A stretch of DNA of 7,866 bases from Proteobacteria bacterium UBA7447 (GTDB lineage: Bacteria > Pseudomonadota > Gammaproteobacteria > Arenicellales > UBA868): assembly GCA_002477475.1 (NCBI GenBank), contig DLPX01000006.1, forward strand, positions 278 to 8,143, written 5' to 3'. Shown here in pieces: positions 5,232 to 7,866 of this stretch. Under the pieces are notes generated by a model that did no database searches, was not told where the DNA came from, and worked only from the letters and a program-made list of their open reading frames with translations. The first letter of the stretch is position 1; each line of letters opens with the position of its first letter. The position numbers and the translations under genes were made by a program.

Positions 5232-7061
5232 TTACTCTACAGTGACTGACTTCGCCAGGTTACGCGGCTTGTCCACATCCGTGTCCTTGATGAGAGCGAC
5301 ATGGTACGACAGAAGTTGCAGCGGCACGGTGTAGATGATCGGCGCGATGGCACTGTCTACCGGCGCCACCTGCAGGATCCGGACATCATCGCTTTCAACA
5401 AAACCCGAGCCCGGATCCGCAAAGAGGAAAAGACGCCCGCCGCGTGCGCGGACTTCCTCAAGGTTGGATTTCAGTTTTTCAATCAGCCTGTCGTTGGGCG
5501 CCACGGCCACGACCGGCATTCTTTCATCCACGAGCGCAAGCGGGCCGTGCTTTAGCTCGCCGGCCGGATAGGCTTCGGCGTGGATGTAAGAAATTTCCTT
5601 TAACTTGAGCGCGCCTTCCATGGCAATTGGGAAGTGGGCACCGCGTCCCAGAAAAAGCGCATGCTCCTTGTCACCAAACACCTTGGCGACCTTGGCAATT
5701 GCCTCTTCCATCGCCAGAACAGACTCAAGGACGGCGGGCAGCGTCCGAATCTGGCGCACCACATGGGACTCAAAGCCAGAATCAAAACCGTGACGCCGTG
5801 ACAGCACCAGTGCCAACAGCAACAGACCGGTCATGGCGCTCACAAAAGTTTTGGTGGAAGCCACTCCCACCTCGGGCCCGCAGTGGGTCATGAAAGACAG
5901 GTCGGATTCACGCACCAGTGAGGACTCGGGCACATTGCAGATCACCAAAGACCCTGCAATCCCCTGACGGGCTGCTTCCTCTAGCGCGGCGAGCGTATCC
6001 GCCGTCTCGCCGGATTGGGAAATCGTCACGACCAGCGTACCCTCCCGGTGTGCGTGGCGGCGGTAGCGATACTCACTCGCCACCTCTACCTCACACGGTA
6101 CCCCGACATATTCCAGCCAGTGCTGAGCGACCAGGCCGGCGTGATGACTCGTTCCGCAGGCAATGATCTGAACCTGCCGGGTCGCATCAAAGATCTCCTG
6201 AGCGAGGCTGCCAAAAGATTCCTCAAGAACATAATCACCCAGCAAGCGCCCTTCCAGGGTATCAGCAACCGCCCGGGGCTGTTCGTGGATTTCTTTTTGC
6301 ATGAAATGGCGGTATTCACCCAGCTCTGCGCTCTCGCCCGACTGCGTGCTGCTGTGCACCGTCCGCTCAACTATTTCGCCAGCTTGATCATGAATCCGGC
6401 AATCGCTCCCGCGAATATCTGCCACATCCCCATTTTCAAGCACTTGGTACTCGCGGGTCACCGGCAGCAGGGCGTTGATATCGGACGCCACAAAGGTCTC
6501 TTCGCCCGACCGCCCGAGCAGAAGAGGCGGACCCTGGCGGGCCGCAACGAGCCGGCCCGGCTCGCCGGCATGCACCACAGCCAGTGCAAAACTGCCGTGC
6601 AGCTCCGCCATCGTGGCACGCACTGCATCCACCAGATCTAACCCCTGCTGAAGGTGAAGATAGACCTGATGCACCACGACTTCCGTATCGGTTTCAGAAG
6701 TAAAACTGAGACCCGCCGCACGCTGTGCATCGCGAAGAGTTTCGTGATTTTCAACGATGCCGTTGCACACGAGCGCCAAAGTGCCGTTGCAGATATGCGG
6801 ATGGGCATTGGGCTCTGTGACGCCGCCATGCGTCGCCCAGCGGGTATGGGCGATTCCGGTTGCGCCTGCCAGCGGTGTCTGACGCAGCGCCAGTTCCAGT
6901 TCTCCGACTTTGCCGACGGCTCTCGCCCGCTCGAGTTCTCCTTCGGGGTTGATCACCACTACCCCGGCGGAGTCGTAGCCACGATATTCAAGCCTGCGCA
7001 GACCTTCGAGCAAAAAGCCGCTCGCTTCAGAAGTTCTGACTGCCCCGACAATGCCGCACAT
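5232..7061 (-). CDS. glmS: Glutamine--fructose-6-phosphate aminotransferase (isomerizing)
   Basis: A 609-residue, full-length GlmS (same length as E. coli), making glucosamine 6-phosphate from fructose 6-phosphate and glutamine, the first step to UDP-GlcNAc for peptidoglycan and LPS. The N-terminal class II glutaminase domain starts MCGIVGA with catalytic Cys2, then YRGYD (Arg27), HTRWATHGG (Arg74), and TSETDTE. The two SIS sugar-isomerase domains show ACGTSHHAG (301-309), SQSGETADT (348-356), ASTKTF (401-406), and LKLKEISYIHAEAYPAGELK. Isomerase residues Glu489, His505 and Lys604 are present, and the C-terminus is PRNLAKSVTVE. The oxyanion-hole segment, normally HNG, reads CNG (Cys99-Asn100-Gly101). 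The ATG at 7059-7061 has only a weak upstream GAGAG. It lies 75 bases after glmU on the same strand, the common gammaproteobacterial order, and ends in its own terminator. Confidence 0.98.
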   Translation of the reverse strand: MCGIVGAVRTSEASGFLLEGLRRLEYRGYDSAGVVVINPEGELERARAVGKVGELELALRQTPLAGATGIAHTRWATHGGVTEPNAHPHICNGTLALVCNGIVENHETLRDAQRAAGLSFTSETDTEVVVHQVYLHLQQGLDLVDAVRATMAELHGSFALAVVHAGEPGRLVAARQGPPLLLGRSGEETFVASDINALLPVTREYQVLENGDVADIRGSDCRIHDQAGEIVERTVHSSTQSGESAELGEYRHFMQKEIHEQPRAVADTLEGRLLGDYVLEESFGSLAQEIFDATRQVQIIACGTSHHAGLVAQHWLEYVGVPCEVEVASEYRYRRHAHREGTLVVTISQSGETADTLAALEEAARQGIAGSLVICNVPESSLVRESDLSFMTHCGPEVGVASTKTFVSAMTGLLLLALVLSRRHGFDSGFESHVVRQIRTLPAVLESVLAMEEAIAKVAKVFGDKEHALFLGRGAHFPIAMEGALKLKEISYIHAEAYPAGELKHGPLALVDERMPVVAVAPNDRLIEKLKSNLEEVRARGGRLFLFADPGSGFVESDDVRILQVAPVDSAIAPIIYTVPLQLLSYHVALIKDTDVDKPRNLAKSVTVE

Positions 7062-7104
7062 AAATTTGTCCGCTCTCTTGGAAAGTTACGGAAAGGTTAA
7101 GAGC

Positions 7105-7123
7105 CCGGTTGATTCAAAACCGG
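7105..7123 (-). other. Hairpin in the glmU-glmS intergenic region
   Basis: CCGGTT (7105-7110), a 7-base spacer, and AACCGG (7118-7123) form a perfect 6-base inverted repeat, 13 bases after the glmU stop on the minus strand. No T run follows, so it does not look like a terminator; it could be an mRNA stability or processing element between the two genes. A near-duplicate pair (GGAAAGTTA at 7080-7088 and GGAAAGGTTA at 7090-7099 on the plus strand) lies between the hairpin and the glmS start. No function can be assigned. Confidence 0.3.
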
Positions 7124-7136
7124 CCTACCCATCCAT

Positions 7137-7866
7137 TCAGTTTTTCTTCTCTTTTTTCGGACGTTGCCAACCGCTTCGCACCTGTTGCTCGGCGCGGGTC
7201 AGCGCAAGTTGCCCAGGCGGAACATCGCGGGACACCGCGGAGCCTGCACCCACCGTGGCCCCTTTGCCGACCGTGACCGGTGCGACCAGGGCGCTGTTTG
7301 AGCCGACAAAGGCATCGTCCTCGATCACAGTGGGGTGCTTGTTGGCGCCGTCGTAATTACAGGTAATGACCCCGGCGCCGATATTAACGCGTTGCCCCAC
7401 CGTGGCGTCGCCCACATAGGCAAGGTGATTCGCTTTGCTGTCCTCGCCCAGCGTTGTGTTCTTGGTTTCAACAAAGTTGCCCACGCGTGCGCCTGCATTA
7501 AGGACAGTCCCGGGACGAAGGCGCGCAAAGGGTCCGATGGCACAATGATCGGCGATTTTGACGCCCTCGACCACGCTGTTCGCCCGGATCTCGACGCCGT
7601 TGCCGATTTCGCTATCGATGATCTGGCAGTTCGGCCCGACCGAGACTCCCTTGCCCAGATGGACCTCCCCCGACACCACTACGTTGATATCGAAAACACA
7701 GTCTTCCCCGAAGCTCAGGCGCCCCCGAAGATCAAAACGCGCAGGATCCCGTAAACCGAGGCCCGCTTCCATAAGCGCTTCTGCCTGTCGCGCCTGAAAG
7801 CATCTTTCCACCTTTGCGAGTTCTGCTTGACTGTTCACACCGGTGATCTCATCAGGATCTTGGCAA
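7137..7866 (-). CDS. glmU: Bifunctional UDP-N-acetylglucosamine diphosphorylase/glucosamine-1-phosphate N-acetyltransferase, C-terminal part (5' end outside window)
   Basis: About 242 codons of the GlmU 3' end, in frame to the window edge (reading CQDPDEITGVN... before the internal GTG at 7836-7838, which is not the true start). GlmU acetylates glucosamine 1-phosphate and then uridylates it to UDP-GlcNAc. The end of the uridyltransferase domain (EITGVNSQAELAKVE) and linker helix lead to LRDPARFDLRG, then the left-handed beta-helix acetyltransferase domain made of hexapeptide repeats. Motifs matching E. coli are GPFARLRPG, VGNFVETK (sugar-binding lysine), SKANHLAYVGD with the catalytic-base histidine, NIGAGVITCNYDG, and LVAPVTVGKGATVGAGS. 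The protein ends in the lysine-rich tail GWQRPKKEKKN, similar to E. coli. It supplies the step after GlmS, and the two are probably co-transcribed. The missing N-terminal pyrophosphorylase region is only a window truncation. Confidence 0.97.
   Translation of the reverse strand, partial: CQDPDEITGVNSQAELAKVERCFQARQAEALMEAGLGLRDPARFDLRGRLSFGEDCVFDINVVVSGEVHLGKGVSVGPNCQIIDSEIGNGVEIRANSVVEGVKIADHCAIGPFARLRPGTVLNAGARVGNFVETKNTTLGEDSKANHLAYVGDATVGQRVNIGAGVITCNYDGANKHPTVIEDDAFVGSNSALVAPVTVGKGATVGAGSAVSRDVPPGQLALTRAEQQVRSGWQRPKKEKKN

Noticed and set aside
6015..6641. Long open frame of 208 codons on the plus strand
   Set aside because: It lies wholly antisense to glmS, whose motifs are intact, and shows no recognisable family. 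It is a shadow of the GC-rich coding strand.
7062..7136. A glmS ribozyme leader upstream of glmS
   Set aside because: The 75-base gap after glmU is too short for the usual glmS ribozyme, and I see none of its expected core. That element is typical of Gram-positive bacteria.

Overview
The window looks like ordinary chromosome from a non-enteric gammaproteobacterium, with GC in the high fifties by eye. Evidence for this is the glmU-glmS pair, the heterodimeric GlyS beta subunit followed by gmhB and plsC, and the pdxA-ksgA pair. Protein motifs (GlmS, GlmU, KsgA, PdxA) align closely with Escherichia coli enzymes, but gene order differs from enteric bacteria. No phage, insertion sequence, CRISPR array, tRNA or rRNA was seen. 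There is no gene-free stretch above 300 bases.

Layout. (1) Positions 1-2253, plus strand: the 3' end of glyS, a MazG-like nucleotide pyrophosphohydrolase, gmhB and plsC. The first three overlap or abut, and plsC follows after 36 bases, so they probably form one operon. (2) Positions 2269-4386, minus strand: a YdhR-type monooxygenase-like protein, then pdxA, then ksgA, whose start overlaps the end of pdxA. plsC and ksgA converge with 15 bases between stops. (3) Positions 4387-4598: a divergent intergenic region. (4) Positions 4599-5069, plus strand: a TspO/MBR membrane protein starting at TTG. (5) Positions 5070-5231: a convergent gap holding a rho-independent terminator and two more hairpins on the glmS side. 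(6) Positions 5232-7866, minus strand: glmS, preceded by the 3' part of glmU, which runs off the window edge.

Functionally the window mixes translation (glycyl-tRNA synthetase, 16S rRNA dimethylation), envelope precursor supply (GmhB for LPS heptose, PlsC for phosphatidic acid, GlmS and GlmU for UDP-GlcNAc) and vitamin B6 synthesis (PdxA). The only accessory-looking genes are the MazG-like gene inserted into the glyS-gmhB operon and the divergent ydhR-like/tspO pair where surA would often sit upstream of pdxA. I found no strong evidence of a novel multi-gene system. The most interesting items are that divergent pair, the multi-hairpin glmS 3' region, and an unusual His-to-Cys change beside the GlmS oxyanion-hole motif.
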